This document shows, in pieces, positions 22,761 to 36,703 of a DNA stretch of 64,000 bases (within the stretch, counting starts at the first letter, position 1; every line of letters starts with the position of its first letter). Made by a program: the position numbers and the translations under genes. Source of the stretch: Toxotes chatareus (lineage: Eukaryota; Chordata; Actinopteri; Toxotidae); assembly GCA_016801885.1 (NCBI GenBank), contig CM028902.1:21915580-21979579 (forward strand), given 5' to 3'. The notes under the pieces are model-generated. The model did no database searches. It worked only from the letters and a program-made list of their open reading frames with translations, and was not told where the DNA came from.

Positions 22761-25291
22761 TGCTGACCAATCAGCGGCCTCCTCTGAGGGGCGTCAACTT
22801 AATGATGACAGAGGAAGCACATCACACCAATGTAGGCTGAGCTGAACTTCATCCATCAGACAGACAGACAGGTGGACTGACCTTTACTGTGACAATAATT
22901 TATTTCTACATATTATTTTTACAGTCGTAATCAACAGCTTACAGTGTCGTAATATAAATCATAACATCAATAGCACCACCACTAATATTATTGATAACGA
23001 TCACAATACTTGAGCTACTACTTTTACTAATAACAATAAATTCTATTAACTATTTATATCAACAATTCCATTTACAGTATAACGCAACTTTTTTTTCTCC
23101 AAATATTTACCTTGTCCCTATAAAGTATTTCACTTGTTATATATTTCACTTCTGACTTATCAACTCATTTACTGCCAGAGGTGGAAGAAATATTCAAATC
23201 GACATTATATAATATATATTTATATAAGCATAAAGTAGCATAAAATGGAAATACACAAGTGATGTACAAGTACCTCAATAATGTATTTAAATACAGTACT
23301 TGAGTAGAAGTACTCAGTCCCTCCCACAGCTGACAAACCCCATGAACAAGTGTCATTTTTGTTATTACAGTATTTTTCATGCAGCGATATAAAAGATGAT
23401 CAAACAAACAGCGAAAAGTCTTTTTCAGAGACACGGTCTGTGAACATCTACTGCATCAGTCTACAAAACTGTTCATGAGCAGGAGCATCTTCAAATGTCT
23501 CATCTGTGCTCTGTATTGCGAGCGATCCTCCCAAGGCGAACAGCGAAGATTCAGCTTATCAAACTAGATTTCCTTAAGCTTATTTATAGTAAAGAGCTCT
23601 GTGTGTGTGTGTGTGTATGTATGTGTGTGTGCGCGTCGTATGTAGTTGTGTTGCATCACGGTCACCTTCTGAATAATGTCACACTCTGTACAGAACTGAC
23701 CACATGACTGTCAGACTTTTTATCCAACTAAATATTTACCAGACACCAATAAAATCTGATTCATGTGCTGATGATGTCAAAACACAGGCTCTTACAAACA
23801 GCATGTTGTTCTGAATGTGGGTTTAGTGTGTTTACTTTAGATCGTTTTCTGAACTCTCAGTTCTGTGTCTTATCTTTCTGGACTTTGTGACGACAGGCCC
23901 TCAAGATGATAGACCACGTCTACAATCCCCAAACTATATAAACTGACGACATGCAGAAAACATTTGAGTCTGTGTTTATTGGATGTTTTTAGGTTGTTTT
24001 CCCCAATTCAGTTTTTATAATGGGATGGATATACAATATACTCAATATTAAAAAACTCAAGAACTCTGTACAAACATGAGCAAGACAGAACAAGACGTCT
24101 CTGCATTGTTGAATTTATTGTCTTTACCAAATTGGTCCAAAGGGCTCTCACAGCCTTTCAAGCACAAATCAGATCACAATGAAATATGAAATTATGGACA
24201 CAGATACAAGGGTCAGACTGGAGAAGTCAGCAGGTGATCAACTGCTACCCTCTGTGAGGGAGTGGTTCTCATGTTAGCTAAGAGCAGGACTCCACTGCCA
24301 TCACACAGGCCAGTTAAACCCCTGCAGTATGAAAAAGAATGACTGGTTCTACTCCATCCCTGGTGTCTGAACTGTCTTTAGCCATCTTAAAAACAAAGTG
24401 CGACCTCTTTGCTCCAACCAAACTGATTATACTAATAAAAAGCCACTGTAATATGTTTACATTAAACTAGAGCCTTCAAGGCTTAGAGCCTTTGAAGGAT
24501 ATAGAGCAGTCACTGCAGTTTTACAGGGAGCCATGTTGGCCCCACTGTGCTGCTTAATGGCTGTTTGAGTAACTTTTTCTTTTTGATTCCCTAACAGCTG
24601 GACGCCTCACTGTGGCCGTGTTATGGAGGGCACGATTATATATTTGCAGCCAAAACATGTTAGTTCTAGAAAAGAGGTAGCAAACTAACGCCCCACGGCA
24701 CAACGTGGCCAAACTCGCCACCTGTGCCTCTGTGCTTTACCAACCCGTTCACAGACATCAACAGCACCTACAGGCAGGCACCTACAGAGTACCACTGACT
24801 GCACACTCCTCGCTCTGTCTGTCTTTCGCTGTCCCTTCACAACAACTGAGATCAATATTACAACCCAAGAAAATGTTTTGGTTTTAAAACGTTTGTAACC
24901 TGATCACAAAGCACAAAAACACCCTGACTTGTGTAGCATGAGAAATACAGTACGTTTATAAAAAATACAAAAAAAGCACTTGTTTTTTTTTTTTTAACCA
25001 TCAAGAGAAGTATTTTATAGGGACAAGAAATGAATAAAAATAACAAAAAAGAAGTTGCATGTGTTTTTCAAAACTTTTTAAAGTGTAGAATCTATTTACA
25101 GTATCATGTGGCGAACGGAGGGAATATGAAAGCACAAACACAGAGTTGGGGAGGAGGAAGTGACGAAAGATAAAGCAGGGCAGTAAATTGTTCTTCATAA
25201 AAGAGGTGTTTTATTTAAGCCTACTGTCGGTCTTGAGTCAAAATGACAAGCTTTCAAAGAGTTCTCAGTCCTTCAGGAGACCAGGGAGGGG
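22761..25291. other. Intergenic region between ca5 and uba2
   Basis: No coding exon was recognised in these 2.5 kb. It should include the uba2 3' UTR on its right side. It holds an AT-rich stretch (22900-23240) and a TG repeat with interruptions (23600-23632). Confidence 0.5.
25210..25215 (-). terminator. Candidate uba2 polyadenylation signal, proximal
   Basis: Minus-strand AATAAA about 80 bases after the uba2 stop codon. A second one at 24114-24119 would give a 3' UTR of about 1.2 kb. Sequence alone cannot say which is used. Confidence 0.4.
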
Positions 25292-28200
25292 TTAGTCTAG
25301 AGCGATAATGTCGTCATCGTCATTGTCGGCAGCTGCTGCACTTGATTGCTCCGTACGTTGGCGCTTGGTGGAGGACTCGCCGGTTTCTGCGGCCGAGTGC
25401 TTCCTCTTGGTGCCGCTGCTCACCGCTGCTGCAGAGCTGGACGACACCGCTTCTTCCTCATCAGAGTCAACGATCATGAGATCATCGTCCTGTGCAGGAG
25501 CTGAAAGACGGTGGACAACAAGGTTTACGCTCACGTTAAAAAGCAGATACTGTTTCTACAAAAGACGGGAGCCCTAAGCCTTCGAAGAAAAGCGGCTCTG
25601 ACTGCAATTGGAGCCTTTGTGTAGTTAAAAAAAAAAACCTGCTGGTCCACAGGTCAGGTCAAACCATTCATACTGGGAAAACGTAACCAAAGAAAACCCA
25701 AACTGACACTGTGAACCAAATATTTTGGTGTTGTTGAGGTAACAACGATAAACACTTCTTGTGCAAATTAAGCCCAGTTAATATCCAGCTACAGAGCTAC
25801 AGTTTGAAACCTCCAGCTCTTTAAATGCAGTTTCAGGCAAGCCAACACCACCCACTGGGAAGAAGAATAACAGCAGCAACAGTTCAGAACAGCCGATGTA
25901 TTGCAGACATGCAGATGCACTTCTGCTACCGGCAGATAGTGAATGTTACAAGAGCAATTTTTGTTGTTGTTGTATTATTTTACATTTTAAAAAATCTGTA
26001 AAATACCAGTACCTGTGTCACCTGGTACCCATCAACCTAGATCAAGAACGTCTTTCAAAATTTTTATTTTAAACCGCATTTGCATTAGGAGGCAACTGAT
26101 TGCAAACACTGTCCCATCTGAGTAACAGATCTAAAAACCTTAAAAACACTTAACAACACATAATAAGGAAGGAATTTACAACTCTGAAAATTTATTGAAG
26201 CAACAGTCATTGTCTCCTTGCAGGGTTGTCTGAACACATTCCTCTCCTGCTGCATCTACTTTTCTTTTACATGGGAGAGGTTATATACAACTGGTATGAC
26301 AACTGCCCCTTCCACAGAACCTACAGCCTGTTAAACACGCTCGAGCTTGTGACACAAGCCTGTTCAGTCACATGTTTCACATGATACTTAGGAATCCAGA
26401 TACCACCACAAATGATGAAAGCCAGCAAACATACACTCCAGATCACTGACACAGTGCAGCACACACATCCCTGCTCATCTCAATCACTCTCATTCAATAA
26501 CTGGATGATTTAATACAGAGACAGAACTAAATTAATGATGAGTCTAACTCCTGCTGACCTTTAGAGGAGGTGGACGGCTGGGCAGAGTCCTTGTTGCCGT
26601 TGGTGATGCTGTTAACCTCTTCCTGGTTACTCTGAGGGGGCGGGGCTTTGTCAGGGGCCTCGCCTACTACCTCGAATTCCACGTCCCGCTCCAGTTCCTC
26701 GCTGCCAACGAAGACAGACGCCAAACACATATCATTTTCAGGTTCACTCACCGGAGAGGCATCATTAAAACAAAACACACAGCCACATTCATGTGCACAG
26801 ACCCATGTACGCAGAGGGACATACGTGTGCAGGACGTTAATGAGGAGTGTGTAGTCTTGCAGGAAGTCATCAGCTTGCAGACGGCTGCCGTTACGGATCC
26901 CAAAGTCAGAGAGAAATTTGCTGTTGTTGGCTGTAAAGACAGGATGAGTATTACACCCATGCATAACAAGTATGTGCTCGTAATAGAATACATGTGAGGA
27001 CAATCTGTGCCTTTATTTCCACTCTCTGACACCCACAAATGTTTTAAAGATCGTAAACCACAAAACATAATAAGATTGTTAATATCTGATTTTTATAATA
27101 ATTTTAATTTGTAAATTTAGGCTAGACTTGAATGAATGAACTTGACTCCAGCCAAGAACTACAGAATGTGAACACACAAATATACAATATATAATCTTCT
27201 TATGATTTCATTACTCAAAATACCCTCTGAAATATATTCCCCCTGATGTGTATCTCGCACATGTTCTGTGACAACTACCACAGCACCCTCTCCTGCCCAA
27301 ATGGAGACTCACTGCACTTCAGTTTACATTTTCACCAAACCACCAATGACCAAACTTATATTTAATTTATATATTTTCATATTATTTATTTTAACATCTT
27401 ACAGAAAGATGGCAAAGAGGTCAAAGTAAACATCTTGAAAGGTTTGTAAATTGTATTGATGACACACTGTCATTTTTGCCCTTACCTTCTGTCTCTCCCT
27501 CCTCAGAGGAGATGAGTATGGTCCCTTTCCCATCTTCTATCTGAACATCTGGAGCCACCATGCCGAACCTTTCCTTCAGGATCTGAACAAAAATACAAAA
27601 ACATTAAATTCACAACCGGTAAACATCTCACCCTAACATGACACCATTTAGGTCCACAGCAACATTTATAATACAACAACCCACCCCCTCCCACGTGAGC
27701 CACAGGGATGTAGATTATACACGTCTTTAGGAACAGTTTTCTACTTGTATAACTTGTATTAACATGACTTTCACTGGGACAGAGGGATGAGAAGTACAGC
27801 TTATTATTATTATTACCCTGTCCTGCAGAGAGAGGACCATGGTTTTGTGGACGTTGAGTTTAACTGTGACTTCGGGTTTGCTGACGCAGACGTAGCAGTT
27901 GGCGCTGGGTGGGTCCAGGATGCACGGAACCAGCAGCTTCTTCCTGAGGTTCGGACACTTGTTCAGGAAGATCTGGAGATAAGACAAATAAAGAACGGTT
28001 TAAAATACTGGAGGGTAACGCAGCTGGCAGAAAGGACGCTGCTCTGGACCCCGTTACTCTGGTAACATGGTTTTTGTTGTCGACACGACATGAGTTAACA
28101 TCATGCTCTATTTATAACAAACCCTGTTGGGTTATTCTGATATTAACCAGGCTACTACGGCACATGGCAAAATCTCTCACCTTTCATTTTCCATTTTTAC

Positions 28201-31200
28201 ACTTACAAACGTCAGCTACTGGAGCATGGCACTGGGATTATTTCACATTGATACTAGAAGTCAAAGAGAAGGCGTTGCACATTTTTTGTTTTTTCTCTCC
28301 ATTTTCTGTTAAATGAAATTTTCATGATGCATTTTATGAAACATGACACCACAACCATCTGTGATCTGCATCTGAGCAGCGCTTACACATTGGTTTTAAG
28401 AAATGGAAATTTAATGCTGTTTTCAAGACGGCTGTATGAGGAACACACAGGAAGAAATTGGCACTGCTTCTGACCAGGAATCTGTCTACAGTAAAACTGG
28501 AAAGCTGATAGTGATGCTGGGATCAATGATCAATCATTGGAGATACTGTTAATAAGTATGAATAACAGCAGTGTATGGGGATTATACTTTATTTAAGACT
28601 GACACAAAAAATGTGTGGCAGCAGAATTAACAGCTACATGGACCAGTTTAATCAGACGGTGGTTGAACTAACCGTGCGACAGGATTCCAGTTCCCCCGAC
28701 AGGATCTTGAGCCCCTCCAGCACGATGAGTCCAGCAATGACAGCGTTGGTTGTGGCAATAGCTGGGATGATGTTTCCTGCCATGGCTGAAACAAATTAAC
28801 AAATAAATACATTCATACTCTCGATTAGAGACATTCACACTTTTGGTGAAAAGTTTCAGAACACCCCGCGAGAGGGCCAACTTACACTTTACATCAAAGC
28901 GGCTCTTCATGTTCATACTAAAGATGTGCATACGCAGGTTTGCTGCTGAAGTAACAAAGTCCATGGCTGGAGGATCATCCTGACAACAAGAGGAGCCAGT
29001 GAAGGCGTTAAACTCACACAAAACACATTCAAAACACAGCACATGTATATGTGTGTCACTAACATTTCACTATTGTTGTGTATTTTATAGAAAGAAAACT
29101 GAAATCATCAACAACTCAGACTTGAAGTCTTTTCTTTTACAAACAAATGACAGATTTGTATGTATCTCTCAGTGTTTTCTGGAATAACAATTTATTCATC
29201 AAAATTATAACATTCCCTCCAGCTCTATATTAGTATGTGTTAGTGTGTTACCTTGTCCCAGACCAACTCAGCACCTTCTCCCTTCTCCTGCAGCTGTGAG
29301 CGGAGAGTCTCCACGCTTTGCCGGAACAGCTGGCAGTAACCCCAAACACCCAGAACCTGCTGGTCCTTCAAACCAGAACCTGGAGTCTCCTCCTGAGGAC
29401 ACGCTGGGAGACACAGAAGTATGGACAAATATACCAACAAACAAATACACACAGTCAAGAGAGGCAGACACTCAATGGCTACGCTGAAATGTGGCTATGA
29501 TAATCATCAATGTTGTTACCAAGTGCCTGGTTCTACTCTGGTTTGCTTTTCAGACACATGCTCATTATGTTCCTCACAGACAAGTAGGCAGACATTTTTG
29601 CCAGCAGCACCAATCCATGTTTCTCGTCTTGCTGGTGTGATTTTTAAGATGTGAGTTTATTGCTACGACATTTTTGGCAGCAGCGAGGAAATGAGGTGGG
29701 ACAAGCAAGCAACAAGCAACCAAACTTAACTTTACCGAACAGGTATTTGATCTTTAAGTGAATGTTTTGTTTTTCATTTGTTTATGGTAGTCCATTTATT
29801 TCCCTGTGAATGGCTGGTGTAACATAATGACCACATTAAGCTCTTTCTGGGTTTAAGTTACACATGGAGTAGAATTCATGAAATTCACAAAATCACAGCA
29901 ACCCTGAGATAACGCCTCAGGACTGGCTGTCTGTCCCTACCCTGACCACAGCCAGTCCAAACCTGTGCCCTACACACTAACACTTTACTAACACAGATCA
30001 GCCATGACCTGTAAGTCCAGTAAGACAGCTGACGTAAATATTTAGCAGACATACCACTGTTCTCTAGCTGCTGCCAGTCCAGGGGTGTTGGTGCTTTCCT
30101 CTTCTTCCACAGTTTGTCCATGGTCAGCAGGTACATGATATCATCCTTGAACAGCTGGAGACGAAAGCCAATCATAACCATAAAAGGCAGCATCAGAAAT
30201 GCAAAACACAACATTTAAAACAACCTGAAAACCTGATCTCAAGCTTTTCATTACAGAAAAGGTTTAACAATACTCTCAAGTTTCACAGGAAAGCTGTACA
30301 TGAAGCGAGTTACAGAGTCTGCATCGGAAACAGCCCCACAAGTGTGACAGTCTGACTGTTACCTTGTTGAAGAGTTTGACGGGGTCATATCCAGTGGAGC
30401 GAGCCCATTCCTTGGTGGAGACGCGCTTGATGTCCCCGTCTTTTTCTGAGGCTGTGGCACGAGCTGCCGTCTCTTCAGGGTTCCCTGTGCACAGAAAACA
30501 AGTTTTAGACAGGAGAAGGTGCTTGTGTATTTCTACCGATATCACTAACCATCCAATTCTGTCACAAATGGCATGAAAAAAAGAGCTGAAGAAAAAAAAA
30601 CTCATCAGATGAAACAAACGTAATGACACACTCTCACTCACATGCAGCCTCTGGGTCCGCTGTGTCAGGTGACACCTCTTGGTCTGCGTCCTCTTCTCCA
30701 AATAGCTGACTGTTGGTAACAGAGAGACAATGCAAGATGAACATTGGAACACAGCATATGCACCTCTGTTGTTTCTGAAGTATTACGGTCCTTTTCCCTG
30801 TTTTAGCACCTTTGAAGAATAATTACAGATATTCTTCAGTACTAGTGATTGTTTTTAAAGTGCAGGGCCAATCTAGAGAAGGATTATTGTCCAATATGCC
30901 TGTATTTGCATTGTAGTCCAATTAAACGGCGCTAGAACTTAGTTAAGCCTTACTTGAAGAGATACTTGGCCCAGACTATGCAGTGTATGGGTTCAGACGG
31001 CGTGTTTCTTATGGTACATCCTGGGAACGTCTTCTGGGCAGGCTTAGGTTGGCACTCATAGCACTCTGTCATTCCCTGGAGAAGGGAGGAAAGGAAGAAA
31101 TAAAGGAAGGAGAAAAAAAGAGGAAAGATACAAACTAAAATTAGATATTCACTGATCTACTACCTTGCCTAAATATGTGCAGAGAAACAATATGTTTTTT

Positions 31201-33445
31201 GGACAGGATGGTTTATCAAAAGGTTTTAGGCTAACCAAGATGTGCATGTCCTACCTTCTTGATGACTGTGACTTGTCCCAAGTAACCAGCTGTGCCGCTC
31301 TCTATCAGAGGAATATCAGCCGCCAAGCACATCCTGTTCACATGATTGCGGGCCGCTACAGAGACAAAGGTGTTTTATTTTTCCTCATAACTGAAAAGGT
31401 TGGCAGTCAGGAGTAAAGAAAAGTTTAAATCATTGAGGTCAGGTGAGGATACCTCTGTTATCCAGAGCATTCATCACAAGCATGAACTTTCTGAAGAACT
31501 CCACGTTGTAGTCAGGGCTGTTGGAAAAATAAAAGGGCTCACAATCATGGTGATCACTCAGGCTTCACCGCAAGAGTATAGATAAAATTGATTCATTTAT
31601 TAAATGAGTGAAAGGGACAAGAAAAAGGAAGAAACTCACTTCATGATGCTGTCATGGTAGGCAGTAATATTTGCACTGGGGCAGAACTGCAAGGCGCTCT
31701 CCTTGGCCACCTGCAAAACAAGAAAGAAACAGAGTAGTTGACTGAGGCAGAAATGCACAAACAGCCCACAGAAAATGGTTTAGTCTACGGTGAAGTGTTA
31801 CAGAAAGCACACAGATTTCAAGGTGTTTTACAGAACACAGTGTCAGCTCAGAGGAGTTTTTTAACAACCGGTGGCAGAGGTCAGTTTCCTCCTGCTTACA
31901 TACCTGTGCTTTAGACTTGCCAACATGCTTCTTCTGAAAGAGGAACTGACGATTCAGGTTGCTGACATCAATTGTGTCCAAGTCAATCTGCCAAAATCAA
32001 TAAGGTTGTAATGTCAGTTGTGTGTACATGTAACTGAATATATTTGACGCCAATCAAATTGCCACACACAAATACAACTTCAGACAATGAAATTTTGCCT
32101 AGTCTAATTAGAACAAAGATATCTGCTGGTGCACAGGATAACAAATATGGACAACTAGACAATTTAAGGATTCTGGACGAAGGCCATCTGGTTATCTACT
32201 TGTAATATTTTCACCAGCTCGGTTGTATTTGCAAGTCCAGGTGGACTGTAAGTCCAAAATTTGTCTCAAACAGACTCATAGCTTCTGTTATGACTGAGAA
32301 TTATAAAAACAACTACCAGTACAAAGTGAAGGTCAGCAGAGTGAAACTTAGGTCAACAGACCGGAATAATCGTCTCACGATATTCATCTGTAGAGCTCCA
32401 CCACTGACGCTCCCAAACTACCTTACATCTCATACAATGCACATTTTAAAAAGTATAAACTACAAATTGCCCTCAACCTACTGTACCTTCTGTCATTCAA
32501 GATTTTAAAGATTTCCTATCTGATATTTATTATTATCCCTTTATTAATTCTACTTGTCACTTGATTGTTGGTTGCACAGATGTGTTGTTCTTGTACATTG
32601 GCTGTGTGACTATAAATATTTTTTGTTCTCTCTGCAAAAAATATTATTAGTGACAATTAGTATATCTATGTTCTCAGAGTCACACATACATTCCCTGCTC
32701 GTTTTTATTAAAAAGGAATAAAGGTGAATATGAATCTGTCGCTGAGTTTAGCCTGAACCCCTGTCTGATACCCGGTGACAGTCACAAACGCTTAGCTCAA
32801 ACATCTGACTGTTGACCCTTGAAAACCAAAACAACCATTACTCTTACTGTTGCTGCACGAACAGGGGCAATTTTCGTCCAGTGTAACTATACCCTGCGAC
32901 AATATTAACTGTATAATATAACCTAACACAGCTAAACAAAGGGTTTTCCAAGTGTGTCTGTTTTGGCAGTTAGCCATGCACCCGGCTAGCTAGCCGTCAC
33001 ATTACAAAGAAGTTACCGAGCTAACTTAGCGGTGTTAATGGCGCCAAATGCTTCAGCTACATTGCTACGGCAGTGATCGTATTTTTTCTAAACCATGTCC
33101 GGGCCTGTCCATTTAACTATGCTCTCAGGGACAGAGAAGTTATCACCTCGTCCCCGAATACTTGTGTGTTTTACTACTTTGAATGCCACGTCTTAGGAAT
33201 TAGTCCGAGCCCGCACACCTCCAAATGCAGTGTGTGCAGCACAAAGACCTAGCCTGATAGCTAGCTAGCTAACACACACACAAACAAACATGAATGTGAC
33301 GGACCACTTCGATGTTTTTGAAGCCGGTGAGGACGAGGTTCTTCAACAACTCGCAGCCAATCCCCCCCGCTCCCACCACCAGCACCTTGCAGGTGGAGAG
33401 GGAGTCGGCCAGCTCTTTTCGGAGGGCACCCACCAGTTGGACCAT
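25292..33445 (-). CDS. uba2: SUMO-activating enzyme subunit 2 (UBA2/SAE2)
   Basis: Seventeen coding exons join in frame to 647 codons (human about 640): 33305-33445, 31904-31987, 31640-31710, 31453-31517, 31255-31355, 30954-31075, 30642-30709, 30363-30484, 30055-30154, 29252-29403, 28886-28979, 28673-28785, 27817-27972, 27486-27582, 26825-26930, 26559-26701, 25292-25500. With SAE1 the protein adenylates SUMO, holds it as a thioester and passes it to UBC9, mainly in the nucleus. Visible signs are VVGAGGIGCELL near residue 23 (ATP-binding glycines), DLDTIDVSNLNRQFLF, catalytic Cys174 in FPGCTIRNTP, and zinc Cys pairs 159/162 (CYEC) and 437/440 (CYVC). The ubiquitin-like fold carries SDFGIRNGSRLQADDFLQDY. 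The tail has a SUMO-interaction-like LMIVDSDEEE, basic clusters KRKH and KRQR (nuclear signal), and ends DDDIIALD. All key residues are intact. Confidence 0.97.
31988..33304 (-). other. First intron of uba2
   Basis: This 1.3-kb intron has no recognised exon or transposon. Its 5' (right) end is richer in CpG and in gctagcta tetramers (near 32985-33000 and 33256-33270), in line with nearness to the promoter. Confidence 0.55.
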
Positions 33446-33692
33446 GTCGATCGGCTAGAGACAGAACCAGAGCCTGCAGCACCGGGAGGCTAGCGGGTAC
33501 CTTCTTCTACAACAGAACCGAAGTCCCGCCTACTTCCGGGTCACTCGACTTCTTCTCCTTTAGGATTCTGAGGCGTTTTTGACCAAAGTGTTGTCGTAGC
33601 GCCCTCTTCTTGATGGTTGGAAATTCAACTTGTAGGTTTGAGCCAATTTTGGTGGACTTTTCAAAACAGTTTCCCACTAATTAGCCTTCCCA
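33446..33692. promoter_or_regulatory. uba2 5' flank
   Basis: Probable uba2 promoter and 5' UTR, directly upstream of the start codon. It contains ccgaagtcccgcctacttccgg (near 33510-33530), with an ETS-like cttccgg. No TATA box is seen. A near-perfect 16-bp direct repeat, ccactaattagc followed by ttccc, lies at about 33674-33705. Confidence 0.35.
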
Positions 33693-34123
33693 CTAATTAG
33701 CTTCCCACACTAATATAGCTTGTTTACATAACCTTGATAAAAATCTTTTGTCGGTGTTGGCATCATGACACATAAATGTAGCCACTTTGTCATGCGTTTT
33801 CTGTCCCAGTTGGCACTTGGCCTGGAAGAATAAATAATGTAAAGATGAAAAATACACAAGACTAAAATGCACGCAGCATCTCAACCTATGCAATCATATT
33901 TTTATAAAAAAGTGATTAAAAATTGTCTCACATAAGTGCTACAGGAAGAGCGCAGCATGTTGAACGTGGGAGCAGTCCCCAGATTCATTCCTTCCCAGGC
34001 ATCCTTGAAAAATTCAGGCAACTTAAGAAGTACACCTCCGTTGGAATTGTGGAAAAAGGTCTCTGCCTGCGAGCCTCCTTCAATTCTGTCTTGAAGGAGG
34101 CCATAATGCTGCAACCAGTCATA
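33693..34123 (-). pseudogene. Tyrosine-recombinase-like fragment, two exons
   Basis: Two minus-strand pieces, 33932-34123 (64 codons) and 33693-33821 (43 codons with stop), are joined by a clean GT-AG intron in phase 0. The first ends PTFNMLRSSCSTY. The second begins AKCQLGQKTHDKVATFMCHD and continues ANTDKRFL. The spacing LR...TY...H..VA.FMCH...T..RF resembles box II of tyrosine recombinases (Arg, then a Gly/Cys-His, then a Tyr nine residues later) as found in many recombinase-derived fish genes. Here the expected nucleophilic Tyr position is Leu. A likely acceptor before the first piece (…ccacaag) implies lost upstream exons. It is probably a relic of a recombinase-derived element or gene. 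The assignment rests on motif memory only. Confidence 0.45.
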
Positions 34124-36703
34124 CTTGTGGGGACAGAGGGGGGCAGCTACTAATTAAACAATAAATATACCTAAATATACCAACTAATTAAACAATTTTC
34201 TACAGTTTTTGGACTTAGTCGGTTTCTTCTTTTACAAACTATTTCCCCAGCCTTGGAAAAAAAACCGTTCAGACGGCACAGATGAGGCTGGGGTGTGTGT
34301 GTGTGTGTGTGTGTATTTATATGTAATGAATCTATGTCTTATCTATATCTAATGTTTTTTAGATTATATATCTATATACCGATATATATACCTATCTATA
34401 TAACTCTTTATCTATATCTAATTTACATATTATATATCTATTGCTCTATATACACTGACGTATACGTTATCAACACTACTGACCCTCAAAACACCTAACA
34501 AACGCAACAAACCGACATATTCTGCAAAAGAAAAATTCAAATAACCGCCACTATACAGAGCTATTCTATCTCCGAAGACACTCGATCCCGCCACGTGATG
34601 GCGAACCAATCGGGTGATTCGTATGACCTCCGAAGCACCACGTACTTCGAACGTCACTCAAGTGCTTCTAACCACATCTTGGTACAATGGTTCAATACAA
34701 CAGCCTCATGAGCTACTGCGCATGCGTCGAAGCCTCGAGCGTTACAGGACCTGCAGCAGGGAGGACTCCCACACTCTTCCAACCTAACCACCACCCTGAG
34801 TCAGGGTGCCGTTTCTACATGCATATCCTGGTGGTGCATGCTGGGAGATGGGGACGGCGCTAATTGGCCAATTTCCCACACACAGTAATATGATAGATAA
34901 TAGAAAACAGCTTAGCGGCGCAGATGATTTTCTTTTCACGTGGTTGTGCCGCCCCCCCATGTGATGCCGCCCCGGCGCATGTCCGGTTCGCCCGTGCCAA
35001 TAACCGCCACTGGCAATGACCTTGTGCCCCACTTACAGTGGCCAAACATGTACCATGCTCTGTAGTAACCTCACAGCAAGTGAACAAACAGAGTGTATTC
35101 CTGTCAGGATGTTGTCATTCCCGCCGTCACACTCTCAGCTAAAGTAGCTGCCATAAAATATTTTTTACATGTTCAATGTATTTTCTGTCCCCAGCCTCAT
35201 GAAACAAACACGACTTTGTAAGACGCACCGGTTATAAAGTGTCCTAATTAACAGAAAACGATTGGAGCATCAATTCGCTGATGAAGCCTCTGGCGTTGTC
35301 GCGACTCTGCATCCATGGTAACCGCGAGATGTGGTGACGTTTCAACAAGTTACCTTCACGTGAAGTTTCAAGTTTTGAAATTTTGTTTACAGAGTTGTGT
35401 TTAGTGCCTGTTGTGATCATAGACCCATGCAGGTTTAATGGTACACGCAGGGGCCACAGAGGATTAAGGCCTTATCAATTCACTGTTTTAATCACTACGT
35501 ATAAACAACAGTATTATCAGTAGTGGCCATGAAGAGCAAACTAAGGTCCGTATATTGGTTTCTGAAACAAACTACCAAACGCCGAAGATGTTATTCTATG
35601 TGAGAATGATGTGATAACTTCACCTGTGCTGATGTTGTAAAGTGTTATTAATTTCACACAAAAGGTCTTGAAGTTCTGGTGTTTACGAGAAGCCTGAAGG
35701 GAGCACCAGCTGCCCGGAAACTTGTCGCTGCCCGGACACTCACAGCTGGATTCTGCTGAGTGTGAAGGGAAGAGGAGGCTTTGGCTTTGAAGTAAGTGTT
35801 TTTTCATGCTAATGTTTTTACTGCACGACGTCAGTTTATCATCTGTTTTACTGAACTCGGTTGTGTGGGGCTTAGTAGGCCTGTGAATGGAGCACTCACT
35901 GATAATCTGTTAACAATCTAATATATTCTTTTGTAATTGTGTCTCACAACCCTGCGTTGCATGATTTATATATCAGGTACATATATTACCATTGTACTAA
36001 CCTGTAGCTGCATCTTTTAACGTTTTATCAAGATCAACATGTTGATTACTGTCTTATTATTGCTGCTCCACGTCAGAACAAAAAACATGCTTGTGGCAAG
36101 TATTGCTTGCATGTCGAAATAGTTGCTGTATTACTGTCATATTGGTTTGCAGCTTGTACCTACATCATTAAATTAAAGTGAATAATCATTAACAAAATAT
36201 AATTATAATAAATTGATTTTAAAAATGTTACTAAATAATTACTTGTTTTTTGAAGAAACACGTTTTTTTGTGTGTGTCAGAAAATAAATCATTCACTATT
36301 CAGTGCTCCTTGTTAATCATTTACATTCAGCTGTGTACACAAATACGTATGATTTGGAAAAATCAATAGGGGGCAATGGGTAACCTGGACACGTTTTATT
36401 TGTCCCTGCACGTGTACGTTTGTCCGCGTGAGTGTGCGCGCGTGGGCTGATAAATATGTGACTCACCTTTCTCTGTGTAAACCGAGTGTTTCGGAGATTA
36501 AAAGTGGTCCATGATGCTAACATGTTCATCTCCACTCTGCTGGTCAGGAGTGAATGTAGTTTTCCGGTAGAACAGGTAATAAAGCCAAACGTCGCCGCTG
36601 TTCTGACCTCACGTTTTCTGGCCGGCCCGCCTCTCCCTCCGCCTCCAGCAGCATTCAAACCGAGGCACAGCTCTGTCCCGCAGCACAGCTGGTTGAAGGA
36701 AAC
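34124..36703. other. Intergenic region upstream of lcat
   Basis: No coding exon was recognised in 2.6 kb. From left to right: a TG repeat (34294-34313) and a tatata/tctata low-complexity block (34315-34450); a block with repeated cttcgga/cttcgaa motifs (34570-34740), possibly part of a DNA transposon; a GC-rich block (34915-35010); then AT-rich unique sequence. Minus open frames at 34784-35032 and 35541-35807 have no motif. The last few hundred bases should contain the lcat promoter and 5' UTR. Confidence 0.45.
34294..34313. repeat. (TG)n microsatellite
   Basis: Short uninterrupted TG run followed by tattta and then a TATA-rich low-complexity block. Confidence 0.9.

Noticed and set aside
34784..35032. 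82-residue minus-strand frame with a hydrophobic stretch
   Set aside because: No family motif, no supporting splice structure, and overlapping frames of similar length; I could not support a gene.
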